Assembly (NCBI GenBank): GCA_030844895.1
Contig: CM061227.1
Location: 116,437,419-116,501,418, forward strand
Length of the DNA: 64,000 nucleotides
Source of the DNA: Ambrosia x helenae
Lineage: Eukaryota; Streptophyta; Magnoliopsida; Asterales; Asteraceae
Direction of reading: 5' to 3'
Position numbers and translations under genes: made by a program. The notes below the pieces were generated by a model that did no database searches, had not been told where the DNA came from, and saw nothing but the letters and a program-made list of their open reading frames with translations. This document shows positions 8,481 through 19,160 of the stretch, one piece after another; the stretch's first letter is position 1; each line of letters begins with the position of its first letter.

Positions 8481-11106
8481 TTAGTTGTGCTGCGTTCCAT
8501 GCCCGGGGATTGGCTCCCCGTCTAACTGCTTCAAAGAGTATGTTCCCTTTCCGAGCACTTCGGCTATCTGATATGGGCCTTCCCAGTTAGGCCCCAACTT
8601 TCCTTGTTTCTCGGACCGGCTTGCCTCGTTGTCTCTCATTACGAGTTCTCCCACCTTGAATGTTTTTTCTTGCACCCTTTTGTTGTAATACTTTTCCAAG
8701 AGCCGTTTGTATCTCGCCTCATTGATGCATGCTATCTCCCGGCGCTCTTCTAGGATTTCTAAGTTTTGCCGGATCAGTTCCTCATTAGCCTCTTCATTTT
8801 TGTTTCTTCTTCCGGAAGGGATCCCGATCTCTGCCGGGATCATTGCTTCTGAACCATACGTTAGGCTAAAAGGTGTTTCCCCATTGCTTGTCTTTGGCAT
8901 TGTTCTATGAGCCCATAACACGTGAGGCAGTTGTTCCACCCAGGATTTTCCTTCCGCGTCCAGTCTCTTTTTTAGGCCGTCCAGAAGACTCCTGTTTGCT
9001 CTTTCCACCTGGCCATTTCCTTGCGGGTGTGCTACAGAAGTAAAGACCTGTTGGATGTGTAGTTCTCTGCACCATTCTTTTACTGTCTTGTCCGTGAACT
9101 GTGTTCCATTATCACTTACCAGGTATAACGGTACGCCGAAGCGGCATACTATGTGCTCCCATAAGAATTTCTTGATATTTACGGCCTCAATCTTTGCAAG
9201 TGGCTTTGCTTCCACCCATTTGGTGAAATAGCCAACCGCAACTACCAAGTATTTCAACTTTCCTGGGGCCAAAGGGAAAGGCCCCACTAAATCAACTCCC
9301 CACTTCTGGAATGGCCAGGCGGCCATGACTGGGATTAGGTTGTTTTTGGGCCGTATTGTTTGTGGTGCGTACTTCTGGCAGCTGATGCATTTTTGTAATT
9401 CTTCTACTGCCATGTTGTGCATTCCGGGCCAGATATCCTGCATTGGTTATTTTGGCAACCACTGCCCGAGGGCCGGCGTGTATGCCACATATCCCTGCGT
9501 GGATGTCCTGTATCAGGAATCTTGCCTCGGACGGGGTGACACATCGCAAAGCTGGTCCTAAGTATGATTTTCTGTACAGCACTCCCCCATGCATCTCGTA
9601 TTGTAGAGCTTTGGTTCGCACCTTCATCGCTTCTCCCTTGCTTTCCGGGAGAATCCCCTTTTCTAAGTATTCTTGGATTGGTGTCATCCACGATGTTTCC
9701 TGCATGTGAACAGTGTGCACTTCTGCTTCCCGGGTTGCCGGCTGCTGCAAAGTTTCAATATGAACATCTTCTTCTGTTCCTGAGGATGCCAGTTTGCTGA
9801 GGGCGTCTGCAATGTCATTTTTGTGCCGTCTTACATGAGTTAACGTCACTTTTTCAAATTTTGCCATCAGCTCTTTTGTCATTCTCAAGTACTTTGCCAT
9901 TGTCTCGTCCTTGGCTTCATATGACTCATTCACTTGGTTGTTTACCAACAACGAATCAACGTGTGCGTCCACTTTTCTGGCTCCCATTGATAATGCTAAC
10001 CGCATACCGGCCAGAAGTGCTTCATATTCTGATTGATTATTCGAGCAATCGAATTCGAATCGCAGCGCGTGTAAGGATCTCACGCCTTCGGGTTAACCAA
10101 TACCAGTCCAGCGCCTGACCCCTTGCTGTTGGATGACCCGTCTGTGTATAACTGCCATGCCGAGTTATTATCGTCCGTCGCGGTCGTGTTGCCATCTTTC
10201 AGTACCTGCATCTCTTCTCCTTCTGGGATTTCCGCCATGAAGTCTGCAATCACTTGTCCTTTGATGGCCGTTCTCTTCCCGAATGATATCTCATGGGCCC
10301 CTAGTTCAATAGCCCATTTTGCCAATCTTCCTGAAACCTCAGGCCGGTTTAAAACCTGTGCCAAAGGATAGCCGGTTAGGACCTCGATCTTGTGCCCCTG
10401 GAAATACCGGCGTAGGCGCCGGGACGCGTGGACCAAGGCCAGGACCAGCTTCTCCAGTATGGGGTATCTTCCTTCGGGATCCGAAAGCACCCGGCTGACG
10501 TAGTATACTGGTGTTTGAATTTTTTCCCGTTCCACCAGAAGGACCGCACTGACTGCGTGGTGCCCAGCTGCTAGGTACATTTTCAGTGTTTCGTCGGGCC
10601 TCGGGGCTGTGAGTGCTGGTAGATTGCTGACAAATACCTTCATTTCCTGAAACGCTTTTTCCGCTTCCTCCGTCCATCTGAATTTATTCTTGCTTAGGCA
10701 GTCTTTTAGGGTTGATATGAAAGGAAGGGATCTCTCTGCGTGTCTTGCTAGGAACCGGTTAATTGCAGCTAATCTCCCGTTCAACGTCTGGGCTTCTTTC
10801 AGTGTTTTCGGGGACGGCATGCTGCTTATAGCCGTGATTTTTTCAGGATTTACCCGGAAACCATCTTTCGTGACCACTACTCCGAGGAATTTTCCCTCCT
10901 CCATCCCGAAGGAGCATTTCCCCGGATTGAGCTTGATGTTGTACTCCCGTAGCGTCTTAAAAGTCTCTTCAATGTCAGCCATGATTTTCTCCTCTGTGGG
11001 GTTTTTGATAACGAGGTCGTCGACGTAAACCTCCAGATTGCGGCCGATTTGCTCTTCAAACGCTTGATCCATCAACCTCTGATATGTGGCCCCTGCGTTC
11101 TTCAGC
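8481..11106 (-). pseudogene. gypsy element 1 pol, 3' half: RT (C-terminal part), RNase H, second RNase H, integrase
   Basis: Reads on the minus strand from 11106 to 8481. It starts inside RT just after the nested insertion (KNAGATYQRLMDQAF), with the catalytic YVDDLVIK near 11,010. It continues through the gypsy RNase H (LVHASRRLRRYFQGH) and a second RNase H-like domain (LYTDGSSNSKGSGAG, SEYEALLAGMRLA, HVDSLLVNNQ). Integrase follows, with CISCQK, GVDLVGPF, VSDNGTQF and NGQVERANR. Two frame changes break it, at about 10,090 and 9,445, each needing only one or two bases. It ends around 8481 after a C-terminal GPYQIAEVLGKG segment. It cannot make a full polyprotein as read. Confidence 0.9.
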
Positions 11107-11129
11107 TGTGACATCCGTCACTTTTTCAT

Positions 11130-11160
11130 AATATATATATATATATATATATTTTTTAAC

Positions 11161-11214
<54 letters not shown>
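11130..11214. repeat. (AT)n then (AAT)n microsatellites in the LTR
   Basis: A dinucleotide tract followed by about 18 AAT units. The corresponding tract in the other LTR (16470-16548) differs in length. A (TTA)n tract sits at the same relative place in the related solo LTR (39739-39771), so it is an LTR-borne feature. Confidence 0.85.
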
Positions 11215-11367
11215 GACATTGATGTTGGCCTAGTCCAACCATCCTTGAAACCCAACCCAACCATAACCTTTGTTATTCCTAAGCCCAACAGCAGAGGCCC
11301 AACAGTCCAGCCCAAGCCCACCCTCCTTTTCCTTAAATCTGTTAAAAAAAAAAAAATGATAAAACCT

Positions 11368-11441
11368 TGCCCCAGACGGGACTCGAACCCGAGCCGGGTC
11401 ACACAACACACACGCGTGCACACCACTTGGTCCACACCACA
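11368..11441 (-). other. tRNA-like module A in the LTR (pol III A/B boxes)
   Basis: On the minus strand, TGGACCAAGTGG (A-box-like) is followed about 35 bp later by a perfect B box, GGTTCGAGTCC (complement of 11379-11389), and CGTCTGGGG. It lacks paired acceptor ends, so it is a tRNA-derived promoter-like module rather than a tRNA gene. Repeated at 16701-16774 in the other LTR. Confidence 0.65.
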
Positions 11442-11515
11442 ACTTTGATTTAATTCCAACTCGTGTTATATTTATATGCTTCCCTTGTCTGTTTAGAAAA
11501 AAGAAAAGAAAAACA

Positions 11516-11587
11516 TTGCTTCCCCCAGGACTCGAACCCGGGCAGAAGCAGAGACACCACACGCGCGTTACCATCTGGGCTACACCA
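11516..11587 (-). other. tRNA-like module B in the LTR (pol III A/B boxes)
   Basis: 72 bp, tRNA-sized. On the minus strand TAGCCCAGATGG matches the A-box consensus. The T arm CCGGG-TTCGAGT-CCTGG is intact and contains the B box GGTTCGAGTCC, followed by a T-rich stretch. The acceptor ends do not pair, so a functional tRNA is unlikely. Repeated at 16849-16920. Confidence 0.7.
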
Positions 11588-12187
11588 TTCTGTTGGTTTG
11601 GTTCCAGCATGAATTGTATTTAACCCCTTTTTGCGCGTCTTTTTCTCCTCTTTCCTTTCTTCTTCACGCGAACAGCAAGACAGCAGCATTAAAACCATAT
11701 TTTTTGGAAACTTTGACCAGGTTAAATCATGACTATGACCCGACAATTAATCTCCTTCATCTTGGACGCGATTACAGCCCTTAATCATCGGGTTTTCAAT
11801 GTTGAATGCTCGTTTTGACCACCCTTTGGTCAAGAATCGAAAACCTATAAATACCCGATCTTAAACCAATTAAACCTGCACACACATACACACATATACG
11901 ATTTACATAACCCCTCTATCACATTCACTTATCAATCACTAGAACTCCTTGAAATTGGAGCTTTTTGATCGCGCCTTGTGCTCGAGTTTCACAACCTTTA
12001 GGTACACGTTAACCTCTAATTTTATATGTTTTTGATTCGGTTTTGAGTAAGGAATAAAAGCCCCATGATCTTGTTCGTTAACTGAAACGAATTGGAGGTC
12101 AATAGATCAAATTCTTATTCTAGGGTTTGTATTCGAAATGGGATAACTGAGCATATGATTTAAAATATTGCTGAATCAAATTAACAC

Positions 12188-12280
12188 AACCATCTGATCC
12201 AGATCAGATGGTTATGTCCACTGTGGTCCAAGCAAAGGGCACGGGTTCAATTCCCACGACCCTCATTCTTTTTTTTTAAA
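12188..12280 (+). other. tRNA-like module C with hairpin and oligo-T in the LTR
   Basis: An inverted repeat AACCATCTGAT...ATCAGATGGTT (12188-12213) is followed by an A-box-like TGGTCCAAG, the B box GGTTCAATTCC (12244-12254) and a T tract (about 12269-12277) that could end pol III transcripts. The other LTR has it at 17519-17611. A related arrangement occurs in the solo LTR at about 38768-38860. Confidence 0.65.
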
Positions 12281-13829
12281 GCCTTTTTTTATATATTTAA
12301 ACATATATTTTCACTTTAACTTTTTAATATACATTTAAAATACCAAAACGATTTTAAAAATTCTACAAAAATTATCTTGGGTTAATCTGATATAAATGCT
12401 TCACCTACAATTTTTAGTTTTCAAAAATTCATTTATTTAATATATTTAATAATTAAATCAATTTTATTCTATTATATTTATAAAATTCCATTAAAATATC
12501 AAAACAAATTTATAAATTTCCACAAATTTTATTCTGAGTATTTACAACATTAAGCTTTTCAGAAATGATTTTTAATTCTGAAAAATCATTTATTTTATAT
12601 TTTTAATCAATTTTTGTTAGATTTAATCATAATTAAATCATAATAAATTCATTTCACTATATTTTTGCACCAAAATTTTACATAAATTATTTCTATCCAT
12701 TTAGAACTGAAATACAATTTTTAATTCAGAAATTCTTTGATTTTAATATTTTTAGATATTAAAGTCGTATTTTGACAATTTGAAATAATTAGATTAAATA
12801 TTCTATTTTCAAGAAAGTAATTTTATAAAAATTATTTTCATACTTAAAACCTCATGTTGTGATTATATTCAACTTAAAATTTTACAAAAAGACTTTTATT
12901 TATTTATTTACTAAATTTCTTATATTTAATAAACAAATTGTTTATTAAACAAATAAACGTTATCCCCAATTCGAAGCCCTAGAAATACATGTCTCCTAGA
13001 GTTATTTCACTTACACATTATCAATTACTTTAGGTTAATCATTTGGGAGTAATCTCAAACCCATATTTCGTTGTCCAAGTTCAATTACAAGCTATTACGT
13101 AAACAGTGAGTATTCCTATCCCCTTTTTACTTTTATACATTTTTGGGGTGATTCATGTACACTATTACAAGTTCAAATTCAAATTTACATTTTTACAAAT
13201 ACAATTCTAGTACTATGTGCATTGCTTACAACGTGCTTTATGCTTAGACAATACATGTGGATTACATTTGTACTTAGTGAAATCATTAACATGGTACAAG
13301 CCGACCTTAACATTGAATAGCGCTATTTGGATTGACAACCCGCCTAGGTTGATTCTCCCCCTTTTTCATCGGAGAATCCGTGGCCAGTGTTAAGTTATCA
13401 TCCATTTATTGGTTGAGTACACTACAGTTCATACAGTACATTATACAGTCACAGGGTTGATTTCGCTCATTTGTATGATACATGGTTTACATATCCACAC
13501 TGTAGCTTGCACTTGAATTGTATAACTTTTTAACCTACTATATATATCTATTCTAGGAATGCTCACCAACATTTCATATGTTGACCAAATCTATTTTGTA
13601 CATGTTTCAGGTGCAGTTTGATCTAGTGCTTAAACAAGAGATACTTAGTGCATTATTTTAATCAGTTATTTCGTCATTTACATTTCATTTAAGACTTTGT
13701 ATTTTCCATTTCCATGTAAGACAATTTTGGATAATTCAATAATAGTTACATTTTAGTACCATGAGCTTTTGAACAATCGTCATTACGTGGCACCTCGATG
13801 ATTCCGCCATCGGTTGGGGTGTTACAGAT

Positions 13830-13846
13830 TGGTATCAGAGCCATGG
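13830..13846 (+). other. Primer binding site of the nested element (tRNA-iMet type)
   Basis: TGGTATCAGAGCCATGG starts 3 bases after the 5' LTR. TGGTATCAGAGC is the usual plant initiator-Met primer site. Confidence 0.9.
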
Positions 13847-16427
13847 TTATAGGGAACTAGGTTATTAGATAAAAAGGCCTAGACTATAACCGAACATCAA
13901 CTTTCATGCATAATATTTTCTGAATTGCCTTACCCTCATTTCCCTCTACTTTCCTTCTTCTATCTTTCCTTTTTCTGTCTCTCCATTCTTTTCATCCTTC
14001 ATCATGGTGCATAGAGATGGTGTCCTACAGGGAGTGGAAAGTTTACATCATCATAGAACGAAAGCAGTACCTTTCATGAAGACACTCTTAGGCATAATGC
14101 CTACTCTTACTTTTGTTCCTTCAAAGTTGTTGAACTTTAATGAGTGTGATAAGGACACGTGCAATCTGGAAGGGTGGACGCCTGTACACTGGGTTTTCTG
14201 GCATAGGCAAGCATAGCGCATAAATCCATTTACGGACCTGTTATGCTTACCTGGGGATTCCTGGAGTGAGTGTCCACTTATAGGCTAAAGCACGTCTTCT
14301 TTGATCACCATTGGGTTCAATTCCTTTGAAAAGTCAACGTTCTTGTTGGGCTTTACAACCAGACAAGGGCACTCCAAGCATTTTATGCAAACTTTTTCAA
14401 TAATACTCTCCCGGTTCATATACAATATTTTGTACTTCACGATTTTCATATATTGCTTACAAGTTCATACTATCATGGATTTCACAATCACACTTCACCT
14501 TACCCTCTTAACCACTTTTTAAATATTCAACACCCTACCCAAATCATATTATTTCTTTTCTCCACATGTTATCTTAAAAACTATAACCTCATACCCTCGC
14601 ACAAACTAAAGATTTCTAAAACTTGTTGCATTACCTACTAACTTTACAAAGTACATAATATTTTTTTTTAAAAAGGATGTCCTCGAACTTAAGTTCAATT
14701 GTTTATTTATTGACGTAACAAACGATTTTCTGTATAATGCTTTAAACTATTAGACATCACTAATAAAACCTTGATCTTCAAAAATGTCATGTTTGAAAAA
14801 CTCCAACTAACGGGACTATTTTAATCAAAGCCTATTTAGCTTGTACTATTTACCAACTTTTGCCTTATGTACAAAACCAAATTTTGAAAATATTTATTTG
14901 GAATAATATCTAATCTTTAGATTTTCCATCAACACTCACCCATTTTCAACTTGTTCAAATTTTTACAATATTTTGCATATACCACAATCATGTTTTCTTA
15001 TACACTTGATTATAACCTTTGATCCAAACCCCAAAATTTACACTGCTATATAATCTCCTTACTATAAAATAAACTCTTTATCAACTACCTTCACATTCAC
15101 CATCTCTCACAACCTTGATTCTGCTTCAAAAATTTTCATCATCCTCTCAAGAACTAAATTCATGTCCTTCACCTTCTCACACATGAGCTAGTTACCCATG
15201 CTAATCAAACTACAAAAAAAACCTGATACTTGATTCTACAGGATTTTTTTTTTTCAAAACACCATTGTTTGTGAAACTTGATTTTCTCTTGACTTGACTA
15301 TTCACTGGACATTTAATTATTCATGATACTTGTGTTTTCATTTTCATAATCCTATTTTCATTTTGTATCCAATTTGTCACACTCATTGGCATTTCCTTGC
15401 ATACTATCGTGTATTAACACAGATTGGAAATTTATCATATAGATTACATTTATCATACAAGACTCTACCTTATATTTATTTGGAACGTTTGGACTTGATA
15501 CTTGATCTTACAGATGTTTTTCTAAGAAAACATCATTGGCTATTACATGAAACTTGATTTTTTTTCCTTAACTTGACTATGCATTGAACATCTAATTATT
15601 CATAAACATTTAATTATTCATGATAACACTTACACTTAATGGTTGTAGTACTTACAAACTTGCTTGCATAAACATGCTATCAATTTGCAATCTATGTGAA
15701 TAATAATTGTTGCACTTAATAGAGGTCATCATGCCTTTTTCAACAGTCGGGAGAGGCCCTACAACCTGCTCCACGACTGGTGGAGGCTATCGAACATACT
15801 CAACGATTGGTAGAGGTCACTATGCCTTTCAAACAGTCGGGAGAGGCCCTACAACCTACTCCACGGCTGGTGGAGGCTATCGAACCTGCTCAACAATCGG
15901 TGGGGTCATAGAAGGACACAAAACCCTAATGTAAGGTAAATTGATGATTCCGGTCCGGAACGTAATCATGAATTTACAGGTGCGTTAGGGTAGTGTGAAA
16001 TTCTATTAGAGTTTTTGGTAGGCGTCCAGTACGTTTTCAAGGTATCAAAGGTGTGGTGGGTTAGCTGCGGTACACCCTGTATACAAACACTAATGATGCA
16101 TTGAAAGTGAGACTGGAAGTCGGGCCAGGAACAAACTCTGGTTTTTGGTAGTTCATTTAGTCTTTTCTGTAGACAATCAACTCGTACATTTATCATAGGA
16201 TTCCTGAAACTTGAAATTTATTGATTTACTAGATTCTTATTCTCTTTACTATTCGAGACGAACCTAATCCAATCAAACCTCTTACCCTAATCATTCGAAA
16301 CAATCCACTTTGTTACCTATGAATTTCGTCGTGCCTTAACCCAGATTTTTTTTCCAAACCACAGTTATTTTAATTTTTACCCAAGCATCCATAACCCTAT
16401 GTTTCCAATAACTTCGGGACGAAGTTT
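13847..16427 (+). other. Non-coding interior of the nested LARD-like element
   Basis: About 2.6 kb with no gag, protease, RT or integrase motif on either strand. The longest frames are 60-75 codons and contain no known domain. A short tandem repeat occupies 15709-15905. The element must depend on proteins made by a relative. Confidence 0.8.
15709..15905 (+). repeat. Tandem repeat of about 90 bp, two units, in the nested element
   Basis: Two units built on CAGTCGGGAGAGGCCCTAC and GGTGGAGGCTATCGAAC. The frame across them (15707-15934) would give a Gly/Thr/Ser-rich repeated peptide (TVGRGPTTCSTTGGGYRT and a close copy). I do not claim it is a protein, because nothing else supports translation. 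Confidence 0.7.
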
Positions 16428-16444
16428 CTAAAAGTAGGGGATGC
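16428..16444 (+). other. Polypurine tract of the nested element
   Basis: AAAAGTAGGGGATGC lies directly before the 3' LTR, as expected for the plus-strand primer. Confidence 0.75.
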
Positions 16445-16500
16445 TGTGACATCCGTCACTTTTTCATAATATATATATATATATATATATATATTTTAAC

Positions 16501-16548
<48 letters not shown>

Positions 16549-19160
16549 GACATTGATGTTGGCCTAGTCCAACCATCCTTGAAACCCAACCCAACCATAA
16601 CCTTTGTTATTCCTAAGCCCAACAGCAGAGGCCCAACAGTCCAGCCCAAGCCCACCCTCCTTTTCCTTAAATCTGTTAAAAAAAAAAAATGATAAAACCT
16701 TGCCCCAGACGGGACTCGAACCCGAGCCGGGTCACACAACACACACGCGTGCACACCACTTGGTCCACACCACAACTTTGATTTAATTCCAACTCGTGTT
16801 ATATTTATATGCTTCCCTTGTCTGTTTAGAAAAAAGAAAAGAAAAACATTGCTTCCCCCAGGACTCGAACCCGGGCAGAAGCAGAGACACCACACGCGCG
16901 TTACCATCTGGGCTACACCATTCTGTTGGTTTGGTTCCAGCATGAATTGTATTTAACCCCTTTTTGCGCGTCTTTTTCTCCTCTTTCCTTTCTTCTTCAC
17001 GCGAACAGCAAGACAGCAGCATTAAAACCATATTTTTTGGAAACTTTGACCAGGTTAAATCATGACTATGACCCGACAATTAATCTCCTTCATCTTGGAC
17101 GCGATTACAGCCCTTAATCATCGGGTTTTCAATGTTGAATGCTCGTTTTGACCACCCTTTGGTCAAGAATCGAAAACCTATAAATACCCGATCTTAAACC
17201 AATTAAACCTGCACACACATACACACATATACGATTTACATAACCCCTCTATCACATTCACTTATCAATCACTAGAACTCCTTGAAATTGGAGCTTTTTG
17301 ATCGCGCCTTGTGCTCGAGTTTCACAACCTTTAGGTACACGTTAACCTCTAATTTTATATGTTTTTGATTCGGTTTTGAGTAAGGAATAAAAGCCCCATG
17401 ATCTTGTTCGTTAACTGAAACGAATTGGAGGTCAATAGATCAAATTCTTATTCTAGGGTTTGTATTCGAAATGGGATAACTGAGCATATGATTTAAAATA
17501 TTGCTGAATCAAATTAACACAACCATCTGATCCAGATCAGATGGTTATGTCCACTGTGGTCCAAGCAAAGGGCACGGGTTCAATTCCCACGACCCTCATT
17601 CTTTTTTTTTAAAGCCTTTTTTTTATATATTTAAACATATATTTTCACTTTAACTTTTTAATATACATTTAAAATACCAAAACGATTTTAAAAATTCTAC
17701 AAAAATTATCTTGGGTTAATCTGATATAAATGCTTCACCTACAATTTTTAGTTTTCAAAAATTCATTTATTTAATATATTTAATAATTAAATCAATTTTA
17801 TTCTATTATATTTATAAAATTCCATTAAAATATCAAAACAAATTTATAAATTTCCACAAATTTTATTCTGAGTATTTACAACATTAAGCTTTTCAGAAAT
17901 GATTTTTAATTCTGAAAAATCATTTATTTTATATTTTTAATCAATTTTTGTTAGATTTAATCATAATTAAATCATAATAAATTCATTTCACTATATTTTT
18001 GCACCAAAATTTTACATAAATTATTTCTATCCATTTAGAACTGAAATACAATTTTTAATTCAGAAATTCTTTGATTTTAATATTTTTAGATATTAAAGTC
18101 GTATTTTGACAATTTGAAATAATTAGATTAAATATTCTATTTTCAAGAAAGTAATTTTATAAAAATTATTTTCATACTTAAAACCTCATGTTGTGATTAT
18201 ATTCAACTTAAAATTTTACAAAAAGACTTTTATTTATTTATTTACTAAATTTCTTATATTTAATAAACAAATTGTTTATTAAACAAATAAACGTTATCCC
18301 CAATTCGAAGCCCTAGAAATACATGTCTCCTAGAGTTATTTCACTTACACATTATCAATTACTTTAGGTTAATCATTTGGGAGTAATCTCAAACCCATAT
18401 TTCGTTGTCCAAGTTCAATTACAAGCTATTACGTAAACAGTGAGTATTCCTATCCCCTTTTTACTTTTATACATTTTTGGGGTGATTCATGTACACTATT
18501 ACAAGTTCAAATTCAAATTTACATTTTTACAAATACAATTCTAGTACTATGTGCATTGCTTACAACGTGCTTTATGCTTAGACAATACATGTGGATTACA
18601 TTTGTACTTAGTGAAATCATTAACATGGTACAAGCCGACCTTAACATTGAATAGCGCTATTTGGATTGACAACCCGCCTAGGTTGATTCTCCCCCTTTTT
18701 CATCGGAGAATCCGTGGCCAGTGTTAAGTTATCATCCATTTATTGGTTGAGTACACTACAGTTCATACAGTACATTATACAGTCACAGGGTTGATTTCGC
18801 TCATTTGTATGATACATGGTTTACATATCCACACTGTAGCTTGCACTTGAATTGTATAACTTTTTAACCTACTATATATATCTATTCTAGGAATGCTCAC
18901 CAACATTTCATATGTTGACCAAATCTATTTTGTACATGTTTCAGGTGCAGTTTGATCTAGTGCTTAAACAAGAGATACTTAGTGCATTATTTTAATCAGT
19001 TATTTCGTCATTTACATTTCATTTAAGACTTTGTATTTTCCATTTCCATGTAAGACAATTTTGGATAATTCAATAATATTTACATTTTAGTACCATGAGC
19101 TTTTGAACAATCGTCATTACGTGGCACCTCGATGATTCCGCCATCGGTTGGGGTGTTACA
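16445..19160 (+). repeat. 3' LTR of the nested LARD-like element
   Basis: 2,716 bp, same content as 11107-13826: TATA at 17179-17186, tRNA-like modules at 16701-16774 (minus), 16849-16920 (minus) and about 17519-17611 (plus). Length differences are confined to simple repeats. One substitution was noted near 19079. Confidence 0.93.

Larger units (their letters stand above)
11107..13826 (+). repeat. 5' LTR of the nested LARD-like element
   Basis: 2,720 bp. It starts with an (AT)n and (AAT)n tract (11130-11215), then two tRNA-like modules on the minus strand and a TATA box TATAAATA at 11846-11853 preceded by TTGACC/GGTCAA motifs. A third tRNA-like module on the plus strand (12188-12280) follows. 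The remainder is very AT-rich. Ends CGGTTGGGGTGTTACA. Confidence 0.93.
11107..19160 (+). mobile_element. Non-coding LTR retrotransposon (LARD-like) nested in the RT of gypsy element 1
   Basis: 8,054 bp, plus orientation, TSD TCAGC at 11102-11106 and 19161-19165. The LTRs (11107-13826 and 16445-19160) begin TGTGACATCCGTCAC and end GGTGTTACA. A tRNA-iMet-type primer site follows the 5' LTR and a purine tract precedes the 3' LTR. The 2.6-kb interior has no gag or pol. By eye the LTRs differ by about one substitution plus microsatellite length, so this is very recent and must have been mobilised in trans. Its LTRs carry tRNA-like modules (listed separately). A related solo LTR lies at 37282-39916 and a truncated relative ends at 28827. 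Confidence 0.93.

Noticed and set aside
11368..11587. Functional tRNA genes on the minus strand in the LTR
   Set aside because: A and B boxes are present, but the acceptor ends do not pair, so they are tRNA-like modules only.
11230..11746. ORFs of 98-159 codons in the nested LTRs (also 16464-17079)
   Set aside because: They read through poly-T, AAT repeats and tRNA-like modules, have no domain, and appear twice only because they are in both LTRs.
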